Shown here piece after piece: positions 22,136 to 33,014 of a DNA stretch of 51,202 bases. The number at the start of each line of letters is the position of its first letter. Positions within the stretch are counted from its first letter, which is position 1. Both the position numbers and the translations under genes were made by a program. The DNA comes from Clostridiales bacterium (lineage in GTDB: Bacteria; Bacillota; Clostridia; Christensenellales; Aristaeellaceae): assembly GCA_015056085.1 (NCBI GenBank), contig SVHA01000012.1, positions 1-51,202 of the forward strand, in the 5' to 3' direction. The notes beneath the pieces were generated by a model that did not search any database, was not told the origin of the DNA, and saw nothing but the letters and a program-made list of their open reading frames with translations.

Positions 22136-24028
22136 TCAATCGTGCAGGGTGTCGCAGGCATTCAGCCAATCCGCCGACTGGGCGTCGCTGGGCATCCGCC
22201 AATCTCCCCGGGGGGACAGCCCCACGGAGCCGACCTTCACGCCGTCGGGGGAGCAGTTACGCTTGAACTGCTGGGTGAAGAAGCGGCGGTAGAAGTTTTT
22301 CAGCCACTTGCGGATGGTCTCCGGCGTAAAATCCTCCCGGAAGGCCATGCAGCACAGTTCGTAGATTTTTTGAGGCTCATAGCCGTAGCGGATGACGTAG
22401 TACAGGAAGAAATCGTGCAGCGCATAGGGGCCGACCAGATCTTCCGTCTGCTGGGCAATGTTGCCCTTTTCGTCGGGGGGCAGCAGTTCCGGGCTGATGG
22501 GCGTATCCAGAATGCGCTCCAGCACCGCCTTGCTCTCTGCAAAGCCTTCCATCTCGCTCACCGTGCGCACCACCCAGCGCACCAGCGTCTTGGGGATGCC
22601 CGCATTGACGCCGTACATACTCATGTGGTCGGCGTTATAGGTGCACCAACCCAGGGCGATTTCACTCAGGTCGCCGGTGCCCAGCACGATGCCGCCGAAG
22701 TCGTTGGCCACGTCCATCAGCACCTGGGTGCGTTCCCGGGCCTGGGCGTTTTCATAGGTGACGGAGTGGTCGTTTTCATCATGGCCGATGTCCGCAAAGT
22801 GCTGCAGCACCGCCTGATGAATCCTGATTTCCCGCTGCTGAATGCCCAGCGTGCGCATCAGTTCCAGAGCGCTCTGATAGGTGTGATCGGTCGTGCCGAA
22901 GCAGGGCATGGTCACGCCAAGAATGTTGGTGCGGGGCAGACCCATCACGTCCATGGCCCGCACGGCTGCCAGCAGCGCCAGCGTGGAATCCAGCCCGCCG
23001 GAGATGCCGATGACCACCTTGCCGCCGGTCACCTGCAGGCGGCGCTTGAGGGCGTAGGCCTGCATTTCAAAAATCTGGGTACAGCGAAGGGTGCGTTCCG
23101 CCTTGGTCTGGGGGACAAAGGGCTTTTTGGACACCGCCAGTTTCACCGGCTCGCTGTCCTTCAGCAGCAGGGCACCGCAGGTCATCTGGGGAGCGCCGGG
23201 CTGCATCTGGGCAGCGAAGGTCTCGCTCCGGCGGCGATTGGCCCGGATGCGCTCCAGATCAATATCCGCCACCAGCAGGTTTTCTTCCGCCAGGAAAGCA
23301 GCGGATTCCGCCGCCATGTCGCCGCACACAGCCACCATGCAGTGCCCGGCGCAGAGGGTATCGGTGGTGGATTCCTCCGTTCCGGCGGAGGCGTAGACGT
23401 ATCCGCACAGGCACCTTGCCGACTGCTGGCGCACCAGCTGCTGGCGGTATGCCCGCCCGGTAACTTCCTCGGTGACGGCGGAGAGGTTGACAATCACCTC
23501 TGCGCCCTTCAAACACTGTTCGCCGGAGGGCGGCACAGGCGCCCACAGTTCGCTGCCCAATTCGACGCCGATCATCACACCGTCAGCGCTGATCATGCGT
23601 CCATTGGGGTACAGCGCCACGCCATTGGGAAGCACCACCGGCTCCCGGAGCGGGCGGAAGAAGGCGCTTTCTTCCCGGTTGAGAAGGGTTTTCACCGCTG
23701 CGCCCTGCACCCTGCCGCCGGAAATCACCACCGCTGCCTGATACAGCCCGCCGGGACCGGACAGCGGGGCGCCCACCACCGCCGTCATGCCTTCCGGCAT
23801 TTCCTTGGCGATGGTTTCAAGACCGGCCCACACCCTGTCCTGCAGCGTCTGCTGGAAGAAGAGGTTGCCGCAGCTTGCCCCTGTCAGGGACAGTTCCGGG
23901 AACACCGCCAGCTGCGTCTTTTGTTCAGCCGCCCGGCGGAGCATTTCCAGATGTTCATGCACATTTTTCTCAACATTGGCCAGATGCAGCCGGGGCGTGA
24001 TTGCCGCAACCCGAAGAATTCCGCGCAT
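22136..24028 (-). CDS. nadE: NAD+ synthetase with glutaminase-like domain lacking the catalytic Cys
   Basis: A 630-residue protein with the layout of glutamine-dependent NAD+ synthetase: N-terminal nitrilase-fold glutaminase (~1-300) and C-terminal synthetase with the PP-loop SGGLDST (343-349). The glutaminase keeps catalytic Glu45 (FPELSLTG) and Lys113 (VKTLLN). The nucleophile motif, normally VE-I-C-E-D-x-W, reads VELGSELW, placing Gly158 (codon GGC) at the Cys position. The enzyme may therefore use free ammonia or another amide source. The synthetase half ([30 protein letters not shown]) looks intact. Start ATG after ACAGGAG, 15 bp behind the phosphoesterase gene. Confidence 0.92.
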   Translation of the reverse strand: MRGILRVAAITPRLHLANVEKNVHEHLEMLRRAAEQKTQLAVFPELSLTGASCGNLFFQQTLQDRVWAGLETIAKEMPEGMTAVVGAPLSGPGGLYQAAVVISGGRVQGAAVKTLLNREESAFFRPLREPVVLPNGVALYPNGRMISADGVMIGVELGSELWAPVPPSGEQCLKGAEVIVNLSAVTEEVTGRAYRQQLVRQQSARCLCGYVYASAGTEESTTDTLCAGHCMVAVCGDMAAESAAFLAEENLLVADIDLERIRANRRRSETFAAQMQPGAPQMTCGALLLKDSEPVKLAVSKKPFVPQTKAERTLRCTQIFEMQAYALKRRLQVTGGKVVIGISGGLDSTLALLAAVRAMDVMGLPRTNILGVTMPCFGTTDHTYQSALELMRTLGIQQREIRIHQAVLQHFADIGHDENDHSVTYENAQARERTQVLMDVANDFGGIVLGTGDLSEIALGWCTYNADHMSMYGVNAGIPKTLVRWVVRTVSEMEGFAESKAVLERILDTPISPELLPPDEKGNIAQQTEDLVGPYALHDFFLYYVIRYGYEPQKIYELCCMAFREDFTPETIRKWLKNFYRRFFTQQFKRNCSPDGVKVGSVGLSPRGDWRMPSDAQSADWLNACDTLHD

Positions 24029-24043
24029 GGTCGTCCACTCCTG

Positions 24044-24586
24044 TCAAAACAATATGGTCTGTGAAAGTATCTTCACCGGCGATTCGCCGTCCCGCATGGC
24101 TGCGGAGATGTCCAGCATGGTCACGTTACCTTCGCCCTGCTGAATCGTCAGCAGGGCCGCTTTGCCGCTGCCGGCGCTGCCGGGATTCACCAGCGCCACC
24201 CGGCCCGGCTGGGCGTCCTGCACATGGGTGTGCCCGTAGGCCGCCAGCAGGCAATCATGCTGCAGCGCTTCCATTTCCAGCGTCAGCAGCGAGTGCTTGA
24301 CGTGATAGCGGTGGCCGTGGGTGACCAGCGTGCGCACACCGGAGAGATTCACCAGACTGGTGTGGGGCGCATCCGCGCCGTAATCGCAGTTGCCCACCAC
24401 GTCCTGAATCACCATCCTGTCGCCCAGGCGGCGGATGTCCGGAAGAATGCGCCTGAAATCATTCAGGCCGTCGCCCATGAACAGGCAGCCGTCCAGTTTC
24501 CCTGCCATGCGCTGAATGGAAGGCAGGCTGCGTCGGAGGCTTTCCCCGGCGCCGTGGAGGTCGCTGAGCAAGAGAACGTTCATCAT
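24044..24586 (-). CDS. YfcE/YsnB-type metallophosphoesterase
   Basis: A 180-residue calcineurin-like phosphodiesterase. Metal-binding motifs are LLLSDLHG, FMGDGLND, VVGNCD, LVTHGHRY and YGHTHV, in the order typical of the MJ0936/YfcE group. The start ATG overlaps the upstream stop codon (ATGATG), so it is translationally coupled to rph::rdgB. The same rph-ysnA-ysnB order is found in Bacillus subtilis, where this protein is YsnB. The substrate is not known from sequence. Confidence 0.88.
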   Translation of the reverse strand: MMNVLLLSDLHGAGESLRRSLPSIQRMAGKLDGCLFMGDGLNDFRRILPDIRRLGDRMVIQDVVGNCDYGADAPHTSLVNLSGVRTLVTHGHRYHVKHSLLTLEMEALQHDCLLAAYGHTHVQDAQPGRVALVNPGSAGSGKAALLTIQQGEGNVTMLDISAAMRDGESPVKILSQTILF

Positions 24587-25911
24587 GCCTCTTCCCCGCC
24601 GTGGAGGGTCTTCATGTAAGCAAGCATCTTCTCGCACGCCCGGGCACGATGGCTGATGGCATTCTTCTCCTCGGCATTCATTTCCGCATAGGTCTTTTCA
24701 AAGGGCGGATAGTAGAACAGCGGATCATAGCCAAAGCCGCCCGTGCCCCGCTCCTCCTCCAGCAGCACGCCGGGGCAGGAACCTTCCGTCACCACGGTTT
24801 CCTGACCGGGGATCGCCAGAGCGATGGCGCACTTGAAGGCGCACTGGCGGGCCGTCTTGCCCTTCATGCGGCGCAGAAGCAAGGCATTATTGGCGCCGTC
24901 GTCGCCGTGATCGCCGGCATAGCGGGCAGAAAGCACGCCCGGCTCGCCGTCCAGGGCCTCCACCGCCAGGCCGGAGTCATCCGCCAGGGCAGGCAGGCCG
25001 ATGGCTTCGCACACGGCTTCCGCCTTGATGGCAGCATTGCCTGCAAAGGTGTCGGCGTTTTCGTCAATGTAATCATGGAAGCCTGCCGCCTTCATGGATA
25101 CCACGGTGTAGTAGTCCCCGAAGATGGCCTGCAGTTCCCGGAGTTTATGCTCGTTGCCGGAAGCCACCACCAGCGGCGGCTTGGGGCCGATGTGCCGGGC
25201 CTTCTCCCCCAGTGCTTCCCGCTGGGCAGCCATGAGGGCACGGATGCCCTTTTCGCCATAGGCGATGAGAGTCTGCAGTTCCTGCGCCGTATAGGCACGG
25301 CCTTCGCCGGTACCCTGCAGCTCGATAAACTCGCCCTGTTCGTTCATCACCAGATTCATGTCCACCTGGGCATGGCTGTCTTCCTGATAGCACAGGTCCA
25401 GCATGGGCTCGCCATCCACCACGCCGCAGGAAACAGCCGCCACCTGATGCACGATGGGGGAATACATAATCTTGCCTTCCTTCACCATCTTGTCCACCGC
25501 ACAGGTGAGTGCCACCATGGCGCCGGTGATGGACGCCGTGCGGGTGCCTCCGTCGGCTTCCAGCACGTCACAGTCCAGGGTGATGGTGTATTCCCCCAGT
25601 TTGGTCAGGTCCACGGCCTGACGCAGGCTGCGGCCAATCAGCCGCTGAATTTCCACGCTGCGGCCATCCTTCTTGATGCCGTCCCGCTTTTTGCGGCTGC
25701 CGGTGGAGGCGGGCAGCATGGCGTATTCCGCCGTGACCCAGCCCTGACCCTTGCCCTTGAGGAAAGGCGGCACACCGGCCTCCACCGAGGCGGTGCAGAT
25801 GACCCGGGTGTTGCCCGTTTCAATCAGGCAGGAGCCTGCTGCCGTCCTGACAAAATCCGTTTGAATATTGATCCGGCGGCCTTCATCTGCCGCCCGCTGA
25901 TCCATGCGCAT
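24583..25911 (-). CDS. Fused RNase PH and RdgB/HAM1 NTP pyrophosphatase
   Basis: A 442-residue two-domain protein. Residues ~1-240 are RNase PH, a phosphorolytic 3' exoribonuclease that trims tRNA ends (GNTRVICTASVE, GRSLRQAVDL, LDCDVLEADGGTRTASITGA). Residues ~248-435 are an RdgB/HAM1 pyrophosphatase that removes ITP/XTP (PLVVASGNEHKLRELQAIFG, ADDSGLAVEALDGEPGVLSARYAG, GTGGFGYDPLFYYP). In Bacillus these are adjacent genes rph and ysnA. ATG 25911 was chosen for its GGAGG site; an in-frame codon further upstream adds 33 residues unlike the family. First gene of the leftward operon ending in nrdR. Confidence 0.94.
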   Translation of the reverse strand: MRMDQRAADEGRRINIQTDFVRTAAGSCLIETGNTRVICTASVEAGVPPFLKGKGQGWVTAEYAMLPASTGSRKKRDGIKKDGRSVEIQRLIGRSLRQAVDLTKLGEYTITLDCDVLEADGGTRTASITGAMVALTCAVDKMVKEGKIMYSPIVHQVAAVSCGVVDGEPMLDLCYQEDSHAQVDMNLVMNEQGEFIELQGTGEGRAYTAQELQTLIAYGEKGIRALMAAQREALGEKARHIGPKPPLVVASGNEHKLRELQAIFGDYYTVVSMKAAGFHDYIDENADTFAGNAAIKAEAVCEAIGLPALADDSGLAVEALDGEPGVLSARYAGDHGDDGANNALLLRRMKGKTARQCAFKCAIALAIPGQETVVTEGSCPGVLLEEERGTGGFGYDPLFYYPPFEKTYAEMNAEEKNAISHRARACEKMLAYMKTLHGGEEA

Positions 25912-26188
25912 AGCGAGATATCCTCCGTTTCTGATGCATCCGGTGCGAGAAAAATCACCCTGCCGGATGGAAAATCGACACAGATATGTTAATATGTCAA
26001 ATTTCGTCATTTCCCCCGGTGATTCCTCCCAGCCTGAAGGGAAAACTTCTGTTTCCGGGCGGAATGCGTATCAGTAGGCATGAAATATGGACAATGTGTA
26101 AATAAAAAGAAGGGTTTCCGCCTTCTGTGGCGAATTTACATAAGGTTAAGATTACAGGATTTGCGGGTTTCCGCAGGAGGGTGTCCCG

Positions 26189-26761
26189 GTGAGCAGTTTT
26201 CGCGAAAAGTACCTGACAAATATCTGGAATGTGCCAAACGTGCTGACCATGCTGCGTATGGCGCTGATTCCTGTGTTTGTCGTGCTGTTTGTCCATGAAC
26301 TGGACAAGTGGGCTCTGGTCGTTTTCCTTCTGGCCAGTGCCACCGATGCGCTGGACGGATACCTCGCCCGCAAGAACCATCAGGTCACCGCTTTCGGCAA
26401 GCTGATGGACCCCCTGGCGGACAAGCTGATGGTCTGCACGGCGCTGATTTGCCAGGGCGTGCGGGGCGTCTTCCCCTGGCCCGCCATCGTGATTGTTTTC
26501 CTCAAGGAATCGCTGATGATCGTGGGCGGCATTTTCATGCTTTCCAGGAACGTAGTGGTCTACTCCGATATTCTGGGCAAGGCGGCACAGTTCACCTTTA
26601 TCGCCGCCCTGGTGCTGTCCTTCTGGCACTTTGAGTTCGCTGCCATCTCCCTGCCCCTGGACCGCATTTTCCTGGTGATCGCCGTGGTGCTGGCCTTCGC
26701 TGCCCTGATTTCCTACGCCCGCAGCGCCCTAAGCACCATCAAGGATATGAAGCAGAAATAA
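26189..26761 (+). CDS. pgsA: CDP-diacylglycerol-glycerol-3-phosphate 3-phosphatidyltransferase
   Basis: A 190-residue membrane enzyme that makes phosphatidylglycerol phosphate, the first committed step to phosphatidylglycerol. It contains the CDP-alcohol phosphotransferase signature DALDGYLAR...GKLMDPLADK with its three spaced Asp pairs, plus about five hydrophobic helices. The start is GTG 26189 with AGGAGG 8 nt upstream. It is divergent from rph::rdgB across a ~277 bp gap in which I see no clear consensus promoter for either direction. Confidence 0.94.
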   Translation: MSSFREKYLTNIWNVPNVLTMLRMALIPVFVVLFVHELDKWALVVFLLASATDALDGYLARKNHQVTAFGKLMDPLADKLMVCTALICQGVRGVFPWPAIVIVFLKESLMIVGGIFMLSRNVVVYSDILGKAAQFTFIAALVLSFWHFEFAAISLPLDRIFLVIAVVLAFAALISYARSALSTIKDMKQK

Positions 26762-26776
26762 TCAATGCTGAAAAAT

Positions 26777-26815
26777 AAGACCTGCAAGTCTGTCTGGACT
26801 CGCAGGTCTTTTGTT
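26777..26815. terminator. Terminator between convergent pgsA and the DUF362 gene
   Basis: AAGACCTGC(A)AGTC / GACT-CGCAGGTCTT stem, TTGTT on the right and AAAAAT on the left. It overlaps the stop codon of the leftward gene by 2 bp. Confidence 0.8.
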
Positions 26816-27995
26816 ATCTCCCCCCAAACAGCCGGTTCAGCGGGCTGCGGTACACGCTGATGGCCTTGGCGGGGCACATCTCCTGACAGCAGTAGCAGCG
26901 GATGCACTTGCGGTAGTCGTAGACCGCCTTTTTGCCGTTGCCAGCCTGCACCGCCTTTTCTTCCACAGGGCAGGCTTCCTGACACACGCCGCAGGCCACG
27001 CACTTGCTTTTGTCCACCCGGGGCCTGTGCTGCAAAAAGGGCAGCAGCGGCATGATCTTGAACAGGAAACCTTTCTTCATTTCGCCCCGGAAAACATCAA
27101 AGTCGCTCTTACCGAACTGCCGCTGGGCTTCCTCCACAGTCAGCGTGCCCTCCGGCGTCAGCACGTCAATCCGCCGCCAGTCCATCACCCCAAGGCCGAA
27201 TTCCTCGCCCTTGAGGCAGGTGGGCACCGTGCGGGGCGACAGATGCACCAGCGCCGCAAACACGCTGTCCAGCGCCACAGGGTCTTGGCTGAACAAAAGC
27301 ACCTTCATGGGCGTGGGCGTGCCGGAGGAAGGCCCGTTGCCCTCCATGGCCACCACGCCGTCCAGGATGTGCAGCCGGGGCGCAATGCAGGCATTCAGGT
27401 CGCAGAGCATTTCCGCAAACACGTCGCTGTTGGGATAGGTGGCGTGGCCGGTGGCCTTGTTCACGCCGCAGATGCACCCGTAGAGGTTCTTCACCCCGCC
27501 GGTGATGCGCTCCAGCGCATGGGTTTTCATCTTGCACAGGTTGATGACGGCGTCCGCTTCCTGCACGCCCTTGCACAGGTAGAAACTCCTGGCCCGCCGC
27601 CCCTGAGGGAAATGCACCACCGAACCGGAAGCGAAATCCGCCTGGGGGATGTTCAGCCTGTCGGCGACTTCCATGAGGCCGCAGCCTTGGGCCGCCTTGT
27701 CCGGCGAGGTGGTGGGGTTGCCGGGGCTGTCGCCGTAGGAAAGATGAGCGTATCCTTCCGCCTGAAGCAGCTGCGCCACGGCTTCAAACACCGCCGGGTG
27801 GGTGGTGATCGCCTTTTGGGGCAGAGCCCGGCCCAGCACGTTGGGCTTGAGGAGAATCTTCTCCTCCGGGGAGACGAATCTGCCCAGCCCGCCCAGCAAT
27901 TGGACGCCCAGGCGCACGGCCTCGTTCACTGCCTGCTGATCGTCATAGCCCGCCAGAGGGACCAGCGCCACCTGCGCCCTTTTTTCCGTCACCAT
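26814..27995 (-). CDS. DUF362 domain protein with two [4Fe-4S] ferredoxin motifs
   Basis: A 393-residue protein of the DUF362 family with a C-terminal bacterial ferredoxin. The DUF362 part (residues ~8-300) has LLKPNVLG, THPAVFEAVAQLL, YGDSPGNP and CKMKTHALERITGGVKNLYG. The ferredoxin part has CVACGVCQEACP and CIRCYCCQEMCP, each able to hold a 4Fe-4S cluster. There is no signal peptide or membrane helix. The role is unknown; members are often annotated as iron-sulfur or quinone-linked proteins. ATG 27995 follows GGGAGGAAAGGCCT. Confidence 0.88.
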   Translation of the reverse strand: MVTEKRAQVALVPLAGYDDQQAVNEAVRLGVQLLGGLGRFVSPEEKILLKPNVLGRALPQKAITTHPAVFEAVAQLLQAEGYAHLSYGDSPGNPTTSPDKAAQGCGLMEVADRLNIPQADFASGSVVHFPQGRRARSFYLCKGVQEADAVINLCKMKTHALERITGGVKNLYGCICGVNKATGHATYPNSDVFAEMLCDLNACIAPRLHILDGVVAMEGNGPSSGTPTPMKVLLFSQDPVALDSVFAALVHLSPRTVPTCLKGEEFGLGVMDWRRIDVLTPEGTLTVEEAQRQFGKSDFDVFRGEMKKGFLFKIMPLLPFLQHRPRVDKSKCVACGVCQEACPVEEKAVQAGNGKKAVYDYRKCIRCYCCQEMCPAKAISVYRSPLNRLFGGR

Positions 27996-28043
27996 AGGCC
28001 TTTCCTCCCGAAGAAGTTCAGCAAAATTGCGAATTCTTTCCCG

Positions 28044-28072
28044 ATTATACACCATTCGAGCCGATTCTGCAA
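28044..28072 (-). promoter_or_regulatory. Promoter of the DUF362 gene
   Basis: On the minus strand TTGCAG (28072-28067), 17 nt, TATAAT (28049-28044). Confidence 0.8.
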
Positions 28073-28081
28073 TCTTTGTCA

Positions 28082-28110
28082 TTGCAAACCTCCCCGGGAT
28101 AGGATATGAT
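28082..28110 (+). promoter_or_regulatory. Promoter of the small ORF at 28161
   Basis: TTGCAA (28082-28087), 17 nt, TATGAT (28105-28110), back to back with the leftward promoter. Confidence 0.7.
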
Positions 28111-28160
28111 AAATCCGTCCCTGTTTCGCCCTTTTACCGTCTGATTTGTCAGGAGGCGCC

Positions 28161-28331
28161 ATGAACGCTTTTGAACGATACACTCTCGCCATTTTTGCCC
28201 GCAAAACGCTGGAAAACGCCCTGGACGCCGGGAATCATTTAACCGTGATGGCCATGAGCCGCCTGGTGGACAGTCTGTGCCTTTTTGAGGCGGAAATTTC
28301 CCCCGGAGAGCGGTCCTCCACTTCCGCCTGA
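28161..28331 (+). CDS. Small protein of unknown function (56 aa)
   Basis: A 56-residue ORF starting MNAFERYTLAIFARKTLENA, with AGGAGG 4 nt before the ATG and a good promoter 50 bp upstream, so expression is likely. The middle is helical, with LTVMAMSRLVDSLCLFEAE. This loosely recalls the S-x-x-L/V-D-x-L pattern of small Spo0E-type aspartyl-phosphatases, but the match is too weak to name it. It is short, lacks Cys pairs and has no membrane helix. Confidence 0.6.
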   Translation: MNAFERYTLAIFARKTLENALDAGNHLTVMAMSRLVDSLCLFEAEISPGERSSTSA

Positions 28332-28407
28332 TGGGGATGATTTGCGCCATATTGGTGAAAAAATGCAGGAAATCAGCGAATTTTTTACAAGGATGACGCA
28401 TTTCGCC

Positions 28408-28436
28408 TTGTGAATCAACCCGGTTTGCGGTATAAT
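28408..28436 (+). promoter_or_regulatory. Promoter of the beta-propeller protein gene
   Basis: TTGTGA (28408-28413), 17 nt, TATAAT (28431-28436). It lies ~110 bp before the chosen start codon and rules out starts upstream of it. Confidence 0.82.
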
Positions 28437-28544
28437 AAGGATGTGTATGCACCCCGCCCTTTTGAGAAAACCAGTGGTTTCTCCCGGCGGGATGATGTGC
28501 GGCCTGCCCCGGCAGGGCGTGTTGAAATGCAAGGAAAAGGAGTT

Positions 28545-31424
28545 ATGACCTTGAACGAGCAGATGAACAACCCTCAAAATACCCAGCAGGACGGCGCTAC
28601 CCGCGTCATGCAGCCCATGCAGCCTGCTGATCAGACCCAGCGTGCCCCTGTGCGCCATCGCCGCGGCGATCGTTATCTCTATGAAACCCCGGCATATGAA
28701 ACTCCGAAAGAGCAGCCCCCCGTGGAAGAAGCGGCGGCGCCTGCCCCGGAAGCGGCAACCAGCACTGTGAGGGTCACCCCAAGGGTGGTCACCCGATATG
28801 ACGCCGAGGGCGAGCTGCCGCCCCAGCCCATCGAAGTGCCCCGCCCCCGTGCCCTGCGGCAGCCTGCCCAGGACATGACCAGCGGCCGCTATATGACGCC
28901 CATGAAGGGCTATCAGCCCCGCCGTCCTCTGGGCACCGGGTATACCGCCGGCACGCCCAAGCAGGACACGGCGCCCCGCCGCCCCATGATGGAGGACTTC
29001 CCGCCTCCCCCGCCCCGCAAGAGCCGTGCCTGGCTGGTGATTCTGATCATCCTCCTGCTGGTAGCCGGTCTGCTGGTGGCAGCCTATATGATGATCGACG
29101 AAGAGCAACCCGGCACCCTGGGCGAGGCCAAGCTGGCAGTGATGAACCTGATCGGTCAGCAGCCGGAAGCCCCCAGCAAGGCCGCCGTTGCCACCGGCTT
29201 CTCCGCCACCATCAACAAGGGCACGGCGCCCATTGACATCATCTTCAACATCACCACCAACGAGCACGCCACGGACGTGCGTCTGGTGGATGCCGACGGC
29301 CTGCCCCTGGGCGACCCGGCGAAGGTCGTGACCACCAACGCTTCCTCCGTCATCTGGATGGTGCAGTTCTCCGTCACCGATGGCTTTGAAGGCACCGTGC
29401 AGGCTCAGGTGCAAAACGGCATCCTCTGGCAGGACACCGGCCTGACCCAGGACCTGCAAATCGCCGTTCCTGTGCTGCCCACCGAGGTGCCCACCCAGGC
29501 TCCCGTGGAGCAGCCCACCGAGACCCCTGCGATCGTGACCACCGAAGCCCCCTCCGAGGCACCCTCTGAGGCGCCTGTTGAAGTGCCCGCTGATTCGGCT
29601 GAGCCGCCCGCAGAGGCTCAGACTCCTGCGCCGGAAGAGGTTGCTCCTGTCACTGAAACGGAAAGCCCCGATGTGACCCCCACCCTCAAGGTGACCAACA
29701 CGCCCACCATGGCGCCCGCCAACACGCCGGCGCCCGAGGCGGCCACCCAGGTGCCTCTGGTGACCGAAGCACCCACGGAAGTCCCCACGGAAGTGCCTAC
29801 CGAAGTACCCACCGAGGCGCCCACGGAGGCTCCCACTGCTACGCCCGTCCCCACGCCCTCCTTTGTGGCGGAAGCGGACAAGAGCGCCGACCCCTCCTTC
29901 ATCAGGAATCAGGTCATCTATGAGAAGAATTCCAAGGTGGAATCCTACACCCGTGACAAGGCGCTGAATATGCCTGCCGGGGAAGCCTATACCACCCTGC
30001 CCTTCGGCGTGCTGACCTATCGCGGCAATGCCTTCCGCCAGAATGCGGCGGTGGGTGATGTGGGCGAAGGCATCAGCGGAATGACGCTGGCCTGGACGGC
30101 AGAAGCCGGCAGTGTGAAGAAAGCAGACTCGAGCTATTATTACGGCATCGGCTGGACGGGTCAGCCCGCCATCATCAAATGGAGCAAGCAGATCCGTGAA
30201 CAGACCAACATCGTAGCTGAAAAGATCAACACCACGGCCCTGAAGGAAGTCATCATCGCCGGCATGGACGGCAACATCTACTTCCTTGACCTGGCCGACG
30301 GCACCCCCACTCGTGACGCTATCAAACTGGGCTATCCCATGCGGGGCACGCCCAGCATTCATCCCCTGGGCTACCCCATGATGACCGTGGGCCAGTACGG
30401 CCGCAAGATGGCCACCGGCACCGGCGATATCGGCCTGCGCTTCTACAATCTGCTCAACCAGAAGCAGGTCACCTGGATCGACGGCCTGGACGGCGACCGG
30501 GACCGCCCCTACTATGAAGTGGGCGCCTTCGACACCTCTGCGCTGATTGACCCCACCAGCGACACGCTGGTGACCGCCGGCACCAACGGCATGGTCTACA
30601 CCCTGAAGCTCAACACCGAGTTCAGCCTCTCTGACGGCCTGGACATGGAGCTGGAGTCTGTCATCATGAAGTCCCAGGCCAAGGGACAAAATGCCCGTGA
30701 CGTGGCTGTAGAATCCTCCGTGGCCATGTATGGCAACTATGTCTACTACGCCGATATGGACGGCGTGCTGCGCTGCGTGGACACCACCACCATGGAAACC
30801 GTCTGGGCCGTGGAAACCGGCGATTCCGTGGAAGCCGCCATCTCCCTGGACATGGACGAAAGCGGCAACGTGTGGCTCTACACCGCCAACACCCTGAACA
30901 ACCGCAAGAAGGGCGACTGCACCATCGCCCGCTATGACGCCCGCACCGGCAAAAAGGATTGGACGCTGGACGTCAACCTCGCCACCCACAAGACCATCAC
31001 CCCCGGTGCCATGGCCTCCCCCGTGGTGGGCCAGTACACCCTCAATGACATGGTGTACTTCACCCTGTCCAACGTGAGCAAATCCGGCGCAAAGGAACTG
31101 GGTCTGGACGCTGACGGCACTGCTGGCAGCATCCTGCTGGCGATCAACAAGCAGTCCGGCGAGGTCGCCTGGCTGATGGAAATGCCCGCTTACACCTATT
31201 CCTCCCCTGTGGCGGTGTATAACGAGGCCCGCTCCAAGGGCTGGATCATCCAGGCCTGCTCCAACGGCATGATGTACCTGCTGGACGGCATGACGGGCGA
31301 AGTCATCAACACCCTGCAACTCACCGGCACCATCGACGGCTCCCCCGCCGTGTATAACGATATGCTGGTCATCGGCACCACCGGCAAGGGCACCAGCTAT
31401 ATCTATGGCGTGAAACTCCAGTAA
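28545..31424 (+). CDS. Membrane-anchored PQQ-like beta-propeller protein with Pro/Thr-rich stalk
   Basis: A ~959-residue protein with a type II membrane layout. A Pro/Arg-rich cytoplasmic N-terminus (1-160) is followed by one membrane helix (162-183, AWLVILIILLLVAGLLVAAY), then a beta domain with PIDIIFNITTNEHATDVRLV. A long low-complexity stalk of TEVPTEVPTEAP-type repeats (~310-450) leads to a C-terminal PQQ/WD40-like propeller with blades such as VIIAGMDGNIYFLDL, VYYADMDGVLRCVD and IQACSNGMMYLLDGMTG. The propeller is probably extracellular and the ligand is unknown. The start could be ATG 28545 or TTG 28551, since an AAGGAG lies at either spacing. Confidence 0.85.
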   Translation: MTLNEQMNNPQNTQQDGATRVMQPMQPADQTQRAPVRHRRGDRYLYETPAYETPKEQPPVEEAAAPAPEAATSTVRVTPRVVTRYDAEGELPPQPIEVPRPRALRQPAQDMTSGRYMTPMKGYQPRRPLGTGYTAGTPKQDTAPRRPMMEDFPPPPPRKSRAWLVILIILLLVAGLLVAAYMMIDEEQPGTLGEAKLAVMNLIGQQPEAPSKAAVATGFSATINKGTAPIDIIFNITTNEHATDVRLVDADGLPLGDPAKVVTTNASSVIWMVQFSVTDGFEGTVQAQVQNGILWQDTGLTQDLQIAVPVLPTEVPTQAPVEQPTETPAIVTTEAPSEAPSEAPVEVPADSAEPPAEAQTPAPEEVAPVTETESPDVTPTLKVTNTPTMAPANTPAPEAATQVPLVTEAPTEVPTEVPTEVPTEAPTEAPTATPVPTPSFVAEADKSADPSFIRNQVIYEKNSKVESYTRDKALNMPAGEAYTTLPFGVLTYRGNAFRQNAAVGDVGEGISGMTLAWTAEAGSVKKADSSYYYGIGWTGQPAIIKWSKQIREQTNIVAEKINTTALKEVIIAGMDGNIYFLDLADGTPTRDAIKLGYPMRGTPSIHPLGYPMMTVGQYGRKMATGTGDIGLRFYNLLNQKQVTWIDGLDGDRDRPYYEVGAFDTSALIDPTSDTLVTAGTNGMVYTLKLNTEFSLSDGLDMELESVIMKSQAKGQNARDVAVESSVAMYGNYVYYADMDGVLRCVDTTTMETVWAVETGDSVEAAISLDMDESGNVWLYTANTLNNRKKGDCTIARYDARTGKKDWTLDVNLATHKTITPGAMASPVVGQYTLNDMVYFTLSNVSKSGAKELGLDADGTAGSILLAINKQSGEVAWLMEMPAYTYSSPVAVYNEARSKGWIIQACSNGMMYLLDGMTGEVINTLQLTGTIDGSPAVYNDMLVIGTTGKGTSYIYGVKLQ

Positions 31425-31437
31425 CTTCACAAATGAT

Positions 31438-31473
31438 TTGCCCGTCAGGATTTCTCCGGACGGGCAATTTTTT
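31438..31473 (+). terminator. Terminator between the beta-propeller gene and glpK
   Basis: TTGCCCGTC / GACGGGCAA stem followed by six T. It lies only a few bases before the glpK ribosome binding site, and no separate glpK promoter is obvious downstream of it. Confidence 0.85.
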
Positions 31474-31488
31474 CAAGGAGGCATCCCT

Positions 31489-32979
<1,491 letters not shown>

Positions 32980-33014
32980 TCAACCAACATGATTGACAAG
33001 CAAGGAGAATCATT

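Noticed and set aside
28239-31430. Long antisense open frame over the beta-propeller gene
   Set aside because: Shadow frame; the real gene has a promoter, ribosome binding site and domain structure.
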